This document shows positions 9,642 through 16,410 of a stretch of 45,915 nucleotides of DNA, piece after piece. The DNA lies in contig JAQUMN010000030.1 in NCBI GenBank assembly GCA_028718125.1, forward strand, positions 1 through 45,915, in the 5' to 3' direction. Position 1 is the first letter of the stretch; each line of letters begins with the position of its first letter. A model generated the notes under the pieces. That model had not been told where the DNA came from and did no database searches. It worked only from the letters and a program-made list of their open reading frames with translations. The position numbers and the translations under genes are program-made. The DNA is from Kiritimatiellia bacterium (GTDB lineage Bacteria > Verrucomicrobiota > Kiritimatiellia > JAAZAB01).

Positions 9642-9759
9642 GGGCTGTGTCAAGAACGGTCTCGCGGGAACTCGACCCTCCATGAATGCCAACATTTTCA
9701 CGATATTGGAGGACGGAGCTCCGCGACGCCGCTGGTTTTGGCATGGATGACACAGCCCT
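9642..9759 (-). repeat. MITE-like element, copy A (118 bp, inverted orientation)
   Basis: Bounded by perfect 11-bp inverted repeats GGGCTGTGTCA (9642-9652) and TGACACAGCCC (9749-9759). Read on the - strand it matches copies B, D and E at its ends (TCATCCATGC, AAACCAGCGGCGTCGC, CCTCCAATATCG, CCCGCGAGACCGTTCTTGAC). It lacks their central GTCCCGAT/ATCGGGAC hairpin, which is replaced by a short GGAGCTCC palindrome. Intergenic. Confidence 0.75.
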
Positions 9760-9765
9760 GACACA

Positions 9766-9861
9766 TCAGGCAAGCAAGATAAGAAACAACCGCATGCCGT
9801 AGTACTGAAGCATGGCGAGGGGTACCTTCAGCAACTTGATTCGAATCCGAGAAGGCAACAT
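9766..9861 (-). CDS. Possible 31-residue hydrophobic peptide
   Basis: ATG at 9861, preceded by GTGGAGAAAACGC (GGAG at about 8 nt), opens a 31-codon frame. It encodes a basic start (MLPSRIRIKLLKV) followed by a hydrophobic segment ending YGMRLFLILLA and TGA at 9766-9768. The composition would suit a small membrane peptide. It lies directly beside repeat copy A and upstream of the GT-C operon in the same direction. It could equally be chance; no homologue is known to me. Confidence 0.25.
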   Translation of the reverse strand: MLPSRIRIKLLKVPLAMLQYYGMRLFLILLA

Positions 9862-10022
9862 GCGTTTTCTCCACGGTGTGGTTCAGAAACCGGCTTTGGA
9901 AATAATAGCAACGTTGAAACTAATAGAAAACAGATTAACAATGTTGTAATTATGCAAGAAATACAAGCATAATGTAGTTGTGGGGAGGGGCGCGCGAAAT
10001 CGAGGCTGATTCAGGCCGGCAT

Positions 10023-10514
10023 CTAGTCCGAATTAACGATCAGGATTTCCGCCTTGGACATGTGCTTGGTACGGCGCTGGTGCCCGATCAGGTTCAGCAA
10101 TTCAAGAAGAATGGCGTGTTCCCGCTCGTCGTAATGCGCGTTGGGATCATGGAGCATGTCGCGCAGAACGACCTCCAGAGATTCCACCGCCGTGCCCGGC
10201 AAAATCGTTAACAGGTAGCGGGCCGGGGCAATCTCAATCAAATTCAAAAAGGAAATGCTATTTAACGTCGGACAGGGACCAACGACGATCAAAGACTTGC
10301 CCGGCGACATTTCGACCAGCTCAACGGGACGGGATCGGCGCTGCTCGCCTCCAGCCACCGCGTCGGTGACCTTGACAATGGCCCGCGCGCGGTCCACGTT
10401 AATCGCGGCCAGTTGCGAAAGAGTGCGTTCGGGCAATGTTACCGTCACGGGCCGCCGCGGCTCGCTGAATTTTGGCGGTCGTCCACTGGTTGACTTATTG
10501 TCTTTGGACGGCAT
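10023..10514 (-). CDS. GRPPKF/RHH-like putative regulator, paralogue 1
   Basis: 163 residues from ATG 10514 (MPSKD...); a TTG at 10556 would add 14 residues. Not a family I can name. Residues 10-16 read SGRPPKF, an AT-hook-like basic motif. Then comes VTVTLPERTLSQLAAI and DRARAIVKVTDAV (about 23-52), a strand-helix-helix pattern like ribbon-helix-helix DNA-binding proteins. A beta-rich middle follows (PVELVEMSPGKSLIVVGP, then PARYLL), and a charged helical C-terminus (EREHAILLELLNLI, then HQRRTKHMSKAEILIV). Paralogue 2 (11898-12389) differs at about 19 residues by my count; paralogue 3 (15323-15805) shares the framework. It starts 62 bp after the SGNH hydrolase stop on the same strand. A DNA-binding role controlling the polysaccharide locus is inference. 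Confidence 0.85.
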   Translation of the reverse strand: MPSKDNKSTSGRPPKFSEPRRPVTVTLPERTLSQLAAINVDRARAIVKVTDAVAGGEQRRSRPVELVEMSPGKSLIVVGPCPTLNSISFLNLIEIAPARYLLTILPGTAVESLEVVLRDMLHDPNAHYDEREHAILLELLNLIGHQRRTKHMSKAEILIVNSD

Positions 10515-10522
10515 GACTGGCA

Positions 10523-10550
10523 ATAATAACGACTTTACGGCAAGTTTCAA
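10523..10550 (-). promoter_or_regulatory. Candidate promoter of paralogue 1
   Basis: On the - strand TTGAAA (10545-10550) is followed after 16 nt by TATTAT (10523-10528). The ATG lies only 8 nt beyond the -10, so a transcript from here would be essentially leaderless. The same arrangement is kept in the duplicate at 12398-12425. The -35 overlaps a TTCAACGTC motif. Confidence 0.4.
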
Positions 10551-10576
10551 CGTCAAAATGTTTGTTTTGGTAATGC

Positions 10577-11701
10577 TCAGTTGCTAGGTGGCGGCGTGTT
10601 CGTGCCCGCGTCCTTCGTTACCAGGTGTTGCCGGTCGATGAACGCGGCGAAGAGTTCCGCCTTTTTCTGCGCGCCTTTTGCGTTCGAGTGCCGGCCATCC
10701 GACCAGTAAACGGCATTGGTCGGCATCTCGGCCGCGAAATCGAACAGCGTAGCGCCGTTGCGTTCGGCCACCTTGCGTATGACGTCGTTGTTTTCGGCGA
10801 TGCCGCGGGTATAGGCCGCGTTTGAAGCGTAGTCGTGCCAAGCCGGGCAGTGCGCCCAGGTCGCAAACATAATACCGATGTGATGCGCCTTCGCGATCGC
10901 CGCCATGTTTTCCAAATTTCGTTCGTAAAAGACCGGTCTGTTCGTCGCCAGCACGCCTATCAGGGTGGCGGTGTCTGCGTTTGCCTTGTTGAACATGTAG
11001 ACGGCCGTAGGCGCCACGGAGACATCTTCCAGTTCGACCTGCCGGGTCCGGTTCACTTCGCGGGCCAGAATCCGAAAAAAACAACTGCGCTCCCAGGCCG
11101 GAATTGCCGGCGTGGCCCACCATTGGCGCAGGCCGCGATTGTCGGAGCGATAAGCCGATGGGAGGACGAAACGCGCATGAACGTCGTTGACGGCCTCGTA
11201 GTAAATGACAAGGTCCGGGCTCAAATCCAGCACGCGGAACTCGAGGTTGATCAGACTTTCCCACGAGTTGTATCCAGGCACGCCGGCATTGATAACCTCA
11301 ACGCGCTTGGCGTGGTACGTGTTCCTGAGCACATACTGCAACTTCGCCGCGAAAGTCTGGTTATTGTCGGGAATGGCTGTATCGTATGTGCTGGATCCAC
11401 CCACGAGGGCGATTCTAAAGACGCCCGGCGGTTTGACGCGGCTGATCTCCGGTCCGCGATACCCCAGGGAGTTGTGCACAGTCCCGTTCCGCCGGTAGTT
11501 CGGGGTCGGGTAATAAATCTGATAATGGTGCGGCGACAGCTCCCACTCCTGCGCGGGAATGTCCGTATAAAGGGCATACTTGTAATATTGATCTTTAGTC
11601 GCCCAATGCTTCAGCCAGTAGCGTGAAGCAGTCTCGCCGATCAAGAAGAACATTACTAAACTGAAAACCATCAGGCCGATCCGTTTCGTATGTATGTTCA
11701 T
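10577..11701 (-). CDS. SGNH/GDSL-type hydrolase, membrane-anchored (AlgX/DltD-like context)
   Basis: About 374 residues from ATG 11701; a GTG at 11713 would add four. An N-terminal hydrophobic segment (IGLMVFSLVMFFLIGETA) anchors or exports the protein. SGNH blocks are visible: block I ALVGGSSTYD with the probable nucleophile Ser at about 103, block II INAGVPGYNS, block III YYEAVNDVHA, and block V SDGRHSNAKG with the catalytic Asp/His pair. Such proteins O-acetylate or deacetylate exopolysaccharide in the periplasm, which suits this locus. The gene is bracketed by the two 624-bp direct repeats that each carry a putative regulator. AACGTTAAAAT lies about 85 bp upstream (11785-11795). Substrate is unknown. 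Confidence 0.88.
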   Translation of the reverse strand: MNIHTKRIGLMVFSLVMFFLIGETASRYWLKHWATKDQYYKYALYTDIPAQEWELSPHHYQIYYPTPNYRRNGTVHNSLGYRGPEISRVKPPGVFRIALVGGSSTYDTAIPDNNQTFAAKLQYVLRNTYHAKRVEVINAGVPGYNSWESLINLEFRVLDLSPDLVIYYEAVNDVHARFVLPSAYRSDNRGLRQWWATPAIPAWERSCFFRILAREVNRTRQVELEDVSVAPTAVYMFNKANADTATLIGVLATNRPVFYERNLENMAAIAKAHHIGIMFATWAHCPAWHDYASNAAYTRGIAENNDVIRKVAERNGATLFDFAAEMPTNAVYWSDGRHSNAKGAQKKAELFAAFIDRQHLVTKDAGTNTPPPSN

Positions 11702-11897
11702 GGAACTGCTCACTGAATCCGCGATCCATCTTCTACAGTTATTTAGGCTTTATTTCTTAAAATCGGAGAATTTTTGAAAGAAATAACGTTAAAATAAATA
11801 ATTAATTAAATAACAATGTTATAATTATGCGAGAGATGCAAGAATAATGTAGTTGTGGGGAGGGGCGCGCGAAATCGAGGCTGATTCAGGCCGGCCT

Positions 11898-12389
11898 CTA
11901 ATCCGAATTAACGATCAGGATTTCCGCCTTGGACATGTGCTTGGTACGGCGCTGGTGCCCGATCAGATTAATCAATTCAAGAAGGATGGCGTGTTCCCGC
12001 TCGTTGTAATGTGCGTTGGGGTCATGGAGCATGTCGCGCAGAACGACTTCCAGCGATTCCGCCGCCGTGCCCGGCATCATCGTTAACAGATAGCGGGCCG
12101 GGGCAATCTCGATCAATTTCAAAAAGGGGATGCCATTTAATGCCTGACTGGGCCCGACGACGATCAAAAACTTGCCCGGCGACATTTCCACCAGCTCAAC
12201 GGGACGGCGCCGGCGCTGCTCGCTTCCAACCAGCGCGTCGGTGACCTTGACAATGGCCCGCGCGCGGTCCGCGTTAATCGCGGCCAGTTGCGCAAGAGTG
12301 CGTTCGGGCAATGTCACCGTCACGGGCCGCCGCGGCTCGCTGAATTTCGGCGGTCGTCCACTGGTTGATTTTTTATCTTTGGATGGCAC
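11898..12389 (-). CDS. GRPPKF/RHH-like putative regulator, paralogue 2
   Basis: 163 residues if started at GTG 12389 (reads PSKDKKSTSGRPPKF, aligned with the ATG of paralogue 1). A TTG at 12425 would extend it upstream. Same domain order as paralogue 1: SGRPPKF, VTVTLPERTLAQLAAI with DRARAIVKVTDAL, a beta-rich PVELVEMSPGKFLIVVGP segment, PARYLLTMMPGT, and a charged helical tail. It lies between a rho-independent-type terminator (12437-12462) that ends the GT4 gene and the upstream region of the SGNH gene, so it is probably transcribed on its own. The change of ATG to GTG at the start might lower its expression relative to paralogue 1. Function unknown; DNA binding is inferred. Confidence 0.83.
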   Translation of the reverse strand: MPSKDKKSTSGRPPKFSEPRRPVTVTLPERTLAQLAAINADRARAIVKVTDALVGSEQRRRRPVELVEMSPGKFLIVVGPSQALNGIPFLKLIEIAPARYLLTMMPGTAAESLEVVLRDMLHDPNAHYNEREHAILLELINLIGHQRRTKHMSKAEILIVNSD

Positions 12390-12397
12390 GTGTGCTA

Positions 12398-12425
12398 ATA
12401 ATAACGGCTTCAAGGCAAGTTTCAA
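12398..12425 (-). promoter_or_regulatory. Candidate promoter of paralogue 2
   Basis: TTGAAA (12420-12425) and TATTAT (12398-12403) on the - strand with 16-nt spacing; GTG start 8 nt beyond. A terminator immediately upstream argues that transcription of this gene starts here. TTCAACGTT (12421-12429) overlaps the -35 and could be an operator. Confidence 0.45.
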
Positions 12426-12436
12426 CGTTAAAATAC

Positions 12437-12462
12437 AAAAAACTTTGCCGTGAGAACACGGC
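12437..12462 (-). terminator. Rho-independent terminator of the GT4 gene 12505-13650
   Basis: On the - strand GCCGTG-TTCT-CACGGC (12447-12462) forms a 6-bp GC-rich stem with a tetraloop, followed by AAAG and six T (A-run at 12437-12442 on the + strand). It lies 42 bp after the stop of the glycosyltransferase gene. Confidence 0.7.
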
Positions 12463-12504
12463 GCTCATAACCAGCACGGCCTGTAGGATGAAAAGAAAGC
12501 TGGT

Positions 12505-13650
12505 TCATGCTTTCCCCATGATCGCGAGATAAGCGCTCTTGAGCGTAGCGATTGTTTTTTGCATGTCGAAATCAGCGACACGCTGCAAGGCCGCGCGCCG
12601 CAGTTGCGCCCGCAGGGCGGAATCTTTATACAGGCGCAGCAAGCCCTGCTCCAACGCCGTCAAATCACCCGGCGCAAAGAGCAGCGCGTCCTTGCCATTG
12701 GTGAGAATTTCACCCTGCCCGTCCGCCGTCGAGGCTAATATGGCGTTGCCGACCGCCATGGCTTCATAAAGGGTGTTCGGCGTGCCCTCCTGGTGGCTCG
12801 GGAACACCTGTAAGTCCAATGCCTGGATCAACGGCCAAACATCGGCCTGATAGCCCAGAAAATCAATGGCATCCGCGAGTCCCAGCGTCCGGCTCAATTG
12901 TTCAAGCGCCGCCTGATGGTAGCCGTCGCCGATGATCCACAGCCTCGTCCCGGGCAACGCGGCCCGGACTTTACCGAAGGCATGCAGAAGGTCCGCGTGC
13001 CCTTTGTGCGGTTCAAGACGGGAAACAACGCCCAGCAGAAAATCTGCGTCGCCAACGCCGTGCGTGCGCCGAATTGCTCTGCGTTCATCTGCGCCGAGGC
13101 GCGGAACAGTGTCGAGCGGAATGCCGCTGTAGAGCAGTTTAACCCGCGCATCGGGAATGTGCCGCTTGCGCACGGTGAACTGCCGGGTGGATTCGGATAC
13201 CGCGTATGCATAACGGGTGAACGGCCCCAGGACCCATTCCACCGGGCGCTGGAACCAGGGAACTGAATGGTAGTTGCACCGCTCGTGCACGATTGCCGGA
13301 ATGCCCAGCAGATGGCCCGCAATGCGTCCCCAGGTGCATGCTCCATATCCGTGGAGATGCAGAATATCGATGTGTTCTCGGCGGATTAGGCGGATCAGGC
13401 GCCATAAGTTCCGTGGATCCAGCTTGCCATATCCCAGCCAGATGGGTTTTACCCCTATCTTGCGGAATCGTTCCAGCGCTGCCGCGCCCGGCTTGGAGCG
13501 GCTACACAGGAGAACCCGGAAAGGGGGCCGATCCAGATAAGGCAGCCAAAGCTCAAAAGAGCGGGCCACTCCATGAAAGGAGGCGCTGCGATTGCCGAAG
13601 TGCTCGCACAAATGCAGAATTCGGATGGGGGTTGGCCGCGGGTTTTCCAT
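12505..13650 (-). CDS. Glycosyltransferase family 4 (GT-B)
   Basis: About 381 residues from ATG 13650 (MENPRPTPIRILHLCEH); in-frame codons back to 13719 are possible but give an atypical N-terminus. The N-terminal Rossmann domain has HLCEHFGNRSASFHGVARS and LHLHGYGACTWGRIAG. The C-terminal domain has GVVSRLEPHKGHADLLHAF (donor-binding loop) and FPSHQEGTPNTLYEAMAVGNAILAS, where E-x7-E is the retaining GT4 signature. A cytosolic, retaining enzyme acting on lipid-linked or nucleotide-sugar intermediates is expected. It is divergent from the second GT4 gene across a 216-bp gap with hairpins and is followed by a clear terminator. Confidence 0.93.
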   Translation of the reverse strand: MENPRPTPIRILHLCEHFGNRSASFHGVARSFELWLPYLDRPPFRVLLCSRSKPGAAALERFRKIGVKPIWLGYGKLDPRNLWRLIRLIRREHIDILHLHGYGACTWGRIAGHLLGIPAIVHERCNYHSVPWFQRPVEWVLGPFTRYAYAVSESTRQFTVRKRHIPDARVKLLYSGIPLDTVPRLGADERRAIRRTHGVGDADFLLGVVSRLEPHKGHADLLHAFGKVRAALPGTRLWIIGDGYHQAALEQLSRTLGLADAIDFLGYQADVWPLIQALDLQVFPSHQEGTPNTLYEAMAVGNAILASTADGQGEILTNGKDALLFAPGDLTALEQGLLRLYKDSALRAQLRRAALQRVADFDMQKTIATLKSAYLAIMGKA

Positions 13651-13761
13651 GTCAGCGCAAAAGTCCTTTATCGCAACGGTTTTACTCGACAAACGGTTTC
13701 CCCTTCTACAGAATAACACATTAGTTTCCGAAGTGGCGTGACTTTGAAAAACGCCCGGCGA

Positions 13762-13825
13762 TCCCGACCTCTCTGGGATTCGGGAGGGGCCTACATAATT
13801 TTGTCGGCCGGGTCCCCTGACCCGG
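13762..13825. repeat. Paired hairpins between divergent glycosyltransferase genes
   Basis: Two stem-loops: TCCCGA (13762-13767) with TCGGGA (13780-13785), and CCGGGT-CCCCTG-ACCCGG (13808-13825) flanked by GGC/GGCGGG. The GGTCAGGGGACCCGG type of sequence resembles dispersed repeats of this kind of genome. It sits between the start regions of both GT4 genes, so it could also affect their expression. No gene in the gap 13651-13866. Confidence 0.5.
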
Positions 13826-13866
13826 CGGGATTGAATCTCCTATACATCATAGTTATTTAAAGCCCT

Positions 13867-15186
13867 ATGATAGTCAGCCCGGTTCCGATGTCAACAGCCG
13901 CCGTGATGAAAACCAGGAAACAAACTGACCAACCGTTGCGCATTTGCCTGCTGGCCGGATCCTTTTATCCTGTTGTCGGCGGAGGCGAGCGCCACGCCCA
14001 TCTGCTTTGCCGCGAGCTTAGCCGGCGGGGCAACACCGTGCTGGTCCTGACCCGCCGGCGCACGCGAGGCCAGCCCCGTTGCGAAGCTCCGGATGGATTT
14101 ACGGTAATCCGTGTTGGATCGGCCGAATTTCCGCGGCTGGGCAAATATCTGATGCTCGCGCCCGCCCTGTGGCGCTTATGGCGTCTGCGCCGGCAATACG
14201 ATCTGATCTACGTTTGCGGGCTTCGCGTCCTCGGCCTGGCCGGCGTGCTGGCGCAAATTCTCGTTGGCAAGCCCTGCGTTCTGCGGGCTGAGTCCCGCGG
14301 TGAACTCAGCGGGGAGTTTATATGGAAAAGTCCGGAGGGGCAAATCAAGCCCAGGCTCCGCGCCTTATTCCTTCCCCTGATCGCCATCCGTAATCGCCTG
14401 TTAATGCGGGCAACCTGCTTCCTGAGCATCAGTACGCCCATTCGCGAGGAGTTTCTGGCCGCAGGCGTCCCCCCCGTTCGTATTGCCGAGATTCCCAACG
14501 GGTTCGACGTAGCGACCTTTAGCCCTGGCGCGCCCGAAAATCGCCCAGCCCTTCGGCAAAGGCTGGGCCTGCCCGAAGGTGTCCTCTATGCCTACTCCGG
14601 AAAACTCAACCGGGGCAAGGGCTTGGAACGACTTCTGCGCGTATGGGAGCGTTTTGCCGCCAACCACCCCGACGTTCACCTGATACTCATCGGCTCAGGC
14701 GGAGGGCAGCACCTGTCCTGTGAGCAGGCATTGCGGGCCTTTGTGCGGGAACACAACCTGGAATCCTCCGTCACTTTCACCGGGTATGTGGACGGTGTGC
14801 AAGATTACTTGCATGCAACGGACATATTTGTTTTTCCTTCGGAATCCGAGGCGCAGGGGCTATCCGTGCTTGAGGCCCTCGCCTGCAAAGTCCCCGTCAT
14901 TGCATCCCGCATTCCCGGCATTATGGATATGGTAACGGACGGGGTGAACGGCCGGTTGGTGGAGGTTCGGGATGAAGATGCCTGGCTGAATGCATTCGCC
15001 GATTTCATTGAAAAACCGGAATACTTTCGCCGTTTTGCGGAAGCCGGGTATAACGCCGCGCAAAATCATTTCAGCATATCGGTTACCAGCGCAAAGCACC
15101 TTGCCGTTTTTCGGCAACTCATGCTAAGTCGCAAAAAGAGCGTAACCGATCCGCGCGTAAACGCGCCCGCAGGAGCTGTTCCATGA
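13867..15186 (+). CDS. Glycosyltransferase family 4 (GT-B)
   Basis: Up to 439 residues from ATG 13867; in-frame ATGs at 13888 and 13906 are also plausible, as the fold begins at LRICLLAGSFYPVVGGGERH. The glycine-rich loop GGGERHAHLLCRELS opens the acceptor domain. YSGKLNRGKGLERLLRVWE marks the start of the donor domain, and FPSESEAQGLSVLEALACKVPVIAS carries the E-x7-E catalytic signature, followed by NGRLVEVRDEDAW. This is typical of GT4 mannosyl-, glucosyl- or N-acetylglucosaminyltransferases; the sugar is not predictable. It stands alone on the + strand between the divergent GT4 and the convergent paralogue 3. Confidence 0.93.
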   Translation: MIVSPVPMSTAAVMKTRKQTDQPLRICLLAGSFYPVVGGGERHAHLLCRELSRRGNTVLVLTRRRTRGQPRCEAPDGFTVIRVGSAEFPRLGKYLMLAPALWRLWRLRRQYDLIYVCGLRVLGLAGVLAQILVGKPCVLRAESRGELSGEFIWKSPEGQIKPRLRALFLPLIAIRNRLLMRATCFLSISTPIREEFLAAGVPPVRIAEIPNGFDVATFSPGAPENRPALRQRLGLPEGVLYAYSGKLNRGKGLERLLRVWERFAANHPDVHLILIGSGGGQHLSCEQALRAFVREHNLESSVTFTGYVDGVQDYLHATDIFVFPSESEAQGLSVLEALACKVPVIASRIPGIMDMVTDGVNGRLVEVRDEDAWLNAFADFIEKPEYFRRFAEAGYNAAQNHFSISVTSAKHLAVFRQLMLSRKKSVTDPRVNAPAGAVP

Positions 15187-15322
15187 ATCGCTTGTTTTTA
15201 TATTCGCCGATTGTGTTACGACAACTTAGTCCAAGATGTTTTTATAAGGCCGGGCATTCTGCTGGTTTCAGTGGTCCCGATCCGTCCCGTGATTTCGTTT
15301 GACCTTCTGCCGGGCAACCTGT

Positions 15323-15805
15323 TCATTTCGACCGGATGTCGAATAACAGCAATTCCGATTTGGTAGTAGCTTTACGGCGCCGGTGATGGGTTATATATTG
15401 GAGGAGTTCTTCGAGAATGGTTCTTTCGTAGTCATTTTTTGTAGCCAGGCTTTGCCGCATATCCCCCAAGGCAAGTTCCAGTGATTCGATCGTTGCGTTC
15501 GAGGAGATGATGAGCAGATACCGCGCCGGCGTCACTTCAATTTGGTCCAGAAAAGGAATTTCTTTAAGGCATTGGTTGGGACCTACCAGGACAATGGTTT
15601 TGCCGGGGAGCACCTCCACAATTTCTATCGGCTTGCGAACGGAATTTTCGCCCACGAGCGCGTCAACGGCCTTAGCAATGGCTTGCGCACGATCCGAGTC
15701 AATGGAGATCATCCCTTTCAGTATGCGATCCGGCAGGGTCACGGTTATCCGCTGCCGCGCTTCGTTAAACTTGGGCGGGCGCCCGCCGGGATGCTTTGTT
15801 TTCAT
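15323..15805 (-). CDS. GRPPKF/RHH-like putative regulator, paralogue 3
   Basis: 160 residues from ATG 15805. More diverged than the other two but with the same layout: GGRPPKFNEARQR (7-19), ITVTLPDRILKGMISI and DRAQAIAKAVDALVG (ribbon-helix-helix-like), PIEIVEVLPGKTIVLVGP, IPFLDQIEVTPARYLLII, ESLELALGDM, and a C-terminal RTILEELLQYITHHRRRKATTKSELLLF. Residues conserved in all three (GRPPKF, VTLP.R, DRA.AI.K, PGK, VGP, PARYLL, ESLE, H.RR.K) mark the family core. The DNA around it is not part of the 624-bp duplication, so this is an older copy. It has its own good promoter (15895-15923). Function unknown. Confidence 0.85.
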   Translation of the reverse strand: MKTKHPGGRPPKFNEARQRITVTLPDRILKGMISIDSDRAQAIAKAVDALVGENSVRKPIEIVEVLPGKTIVLVGPNQCLKEIPFLDQIEVTPARYLLIISSNATIESLELALGDMRQSLATKNDYERTILEELLQYITHHRRRKATTKSELLLFDIRSK

Positions 15806-15894
15806 AATCGTTAACTCGGTTAGCGTTTATGGATTGTTAGCAGCTGTCGTGTTCAAACAAAAACATCTATTCGTATTAGTAAACCACTAAAGAA

Positions 15895-15923
15895 ATTATA
15901 GCTGATAATCGAGGGCATGTCCA
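15895..15923 (-). promoter_or_regulatory. Promoter of paralogue 3
   Basis: On the - strand TGGACA (15918-15923), 17-nt spacer, TATAAT (15895-15900): close to sigma-70 consensus. Predicted start near 15888 gives a leader of about 80 nt before ATG 15805, unlike the leaderless arrangement of paralogues 1 and 2. Confidence 0.6.
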
Positions 15924-16410
15924 GAATCGCTGAACGACGTCACAGATCAGCGCTACAAGCAAAAACACCGCATGCAAAAGAACGTAGTGAAATAATTAGC
16001 CGACAAGTTCCGGCGTTATAAGTTACTTTAATGGGCGTCATTTGGTTCCGGAAAAAAGTGCGCTCAAGTGATAGAAGGCCAAGTCCCATCACTGCCGCTG
16101 CCTCGGGGATCAATTAATCAGGGGGTTGTGTCCCCGCGCAGCAGATGTGACAAGGTTCCCTGTTGCTTTGGCCGTTTTTAATTTCAGCGCTATATCTTTT
16201 TTAGCGCTCAGTATCGGTGCCGTAACCAGCGATTTTTTATTGCCTTTTTATTTGAATATTATTTATTGGCGAATAGATTGATTCGTAAACAAATAAAATT
16301 AATCAACATGGCCGGAGGGGTGAGAATATAAAAGTCTGCCTGGCCGATATGACGGCGCCTTTTGTCATATACGCTGTTCTAATAAAACCAGCAACTGCAT
16401 CGAACGTCGC
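15924..16410. other. Intergenic region upstream of SGNH hydrolase 2, with hairpin
   Basis: No convincing gene. It contains the stem-loop AGCGCTA (16186-16192) / TAGCGCT (16202-16208) with a T-rich loop, and an AT-rich stretch at about 16230-16300 that probably holds the promoter for the gene at 16411. A 28-codon frame from about 16031 has no ribosome site or recognisable content. Confidence 0.4.

Larger units (their letters stand above)
9936..10559. repeat. 624-bp direct duplication, copy 1
   Basis: This segment aligns without net gaps to 11811-12434 at a constant offset of 1875 bp. It covers the 3' flank (TAACAATGTT onward, including AATGTAGTTGTGGGGAGGGG), the whole regulator-like gene 10023-10514 and its promoter region ending GTTTCAACGTCAAAAT. 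The two copies bracket the SGNH hydrolase gene in the same orientation. In the 3' flank, ATTATGC and GCATAAT arms (about 9949-9975) could form an AT-rich hairpin downstream of the gene. Confidence 0.9.
11811..12434. repeat. 624-bp direct duplication, copy 2
   Basis: Partner of 9936-10559, same orientation, no net indel. It spans TAACAATGTT through paralogue 2 to GTTTCAACGTTAAAAT. Divergence between copies is spread through the coding part, mostly at the linker around codons 52-60 and at codons 80-90 of the gene. The duplication is therefore not brand new but remains well conserved. Confidence 0.9.

Noticed and set aside
9936..12434. Composite transposon with the 624-bp repeats as ends
   Set aside because: No transposase, no terminal inverted repeats within the repeats and no target duplication seen; simple segmental duplication explains it.
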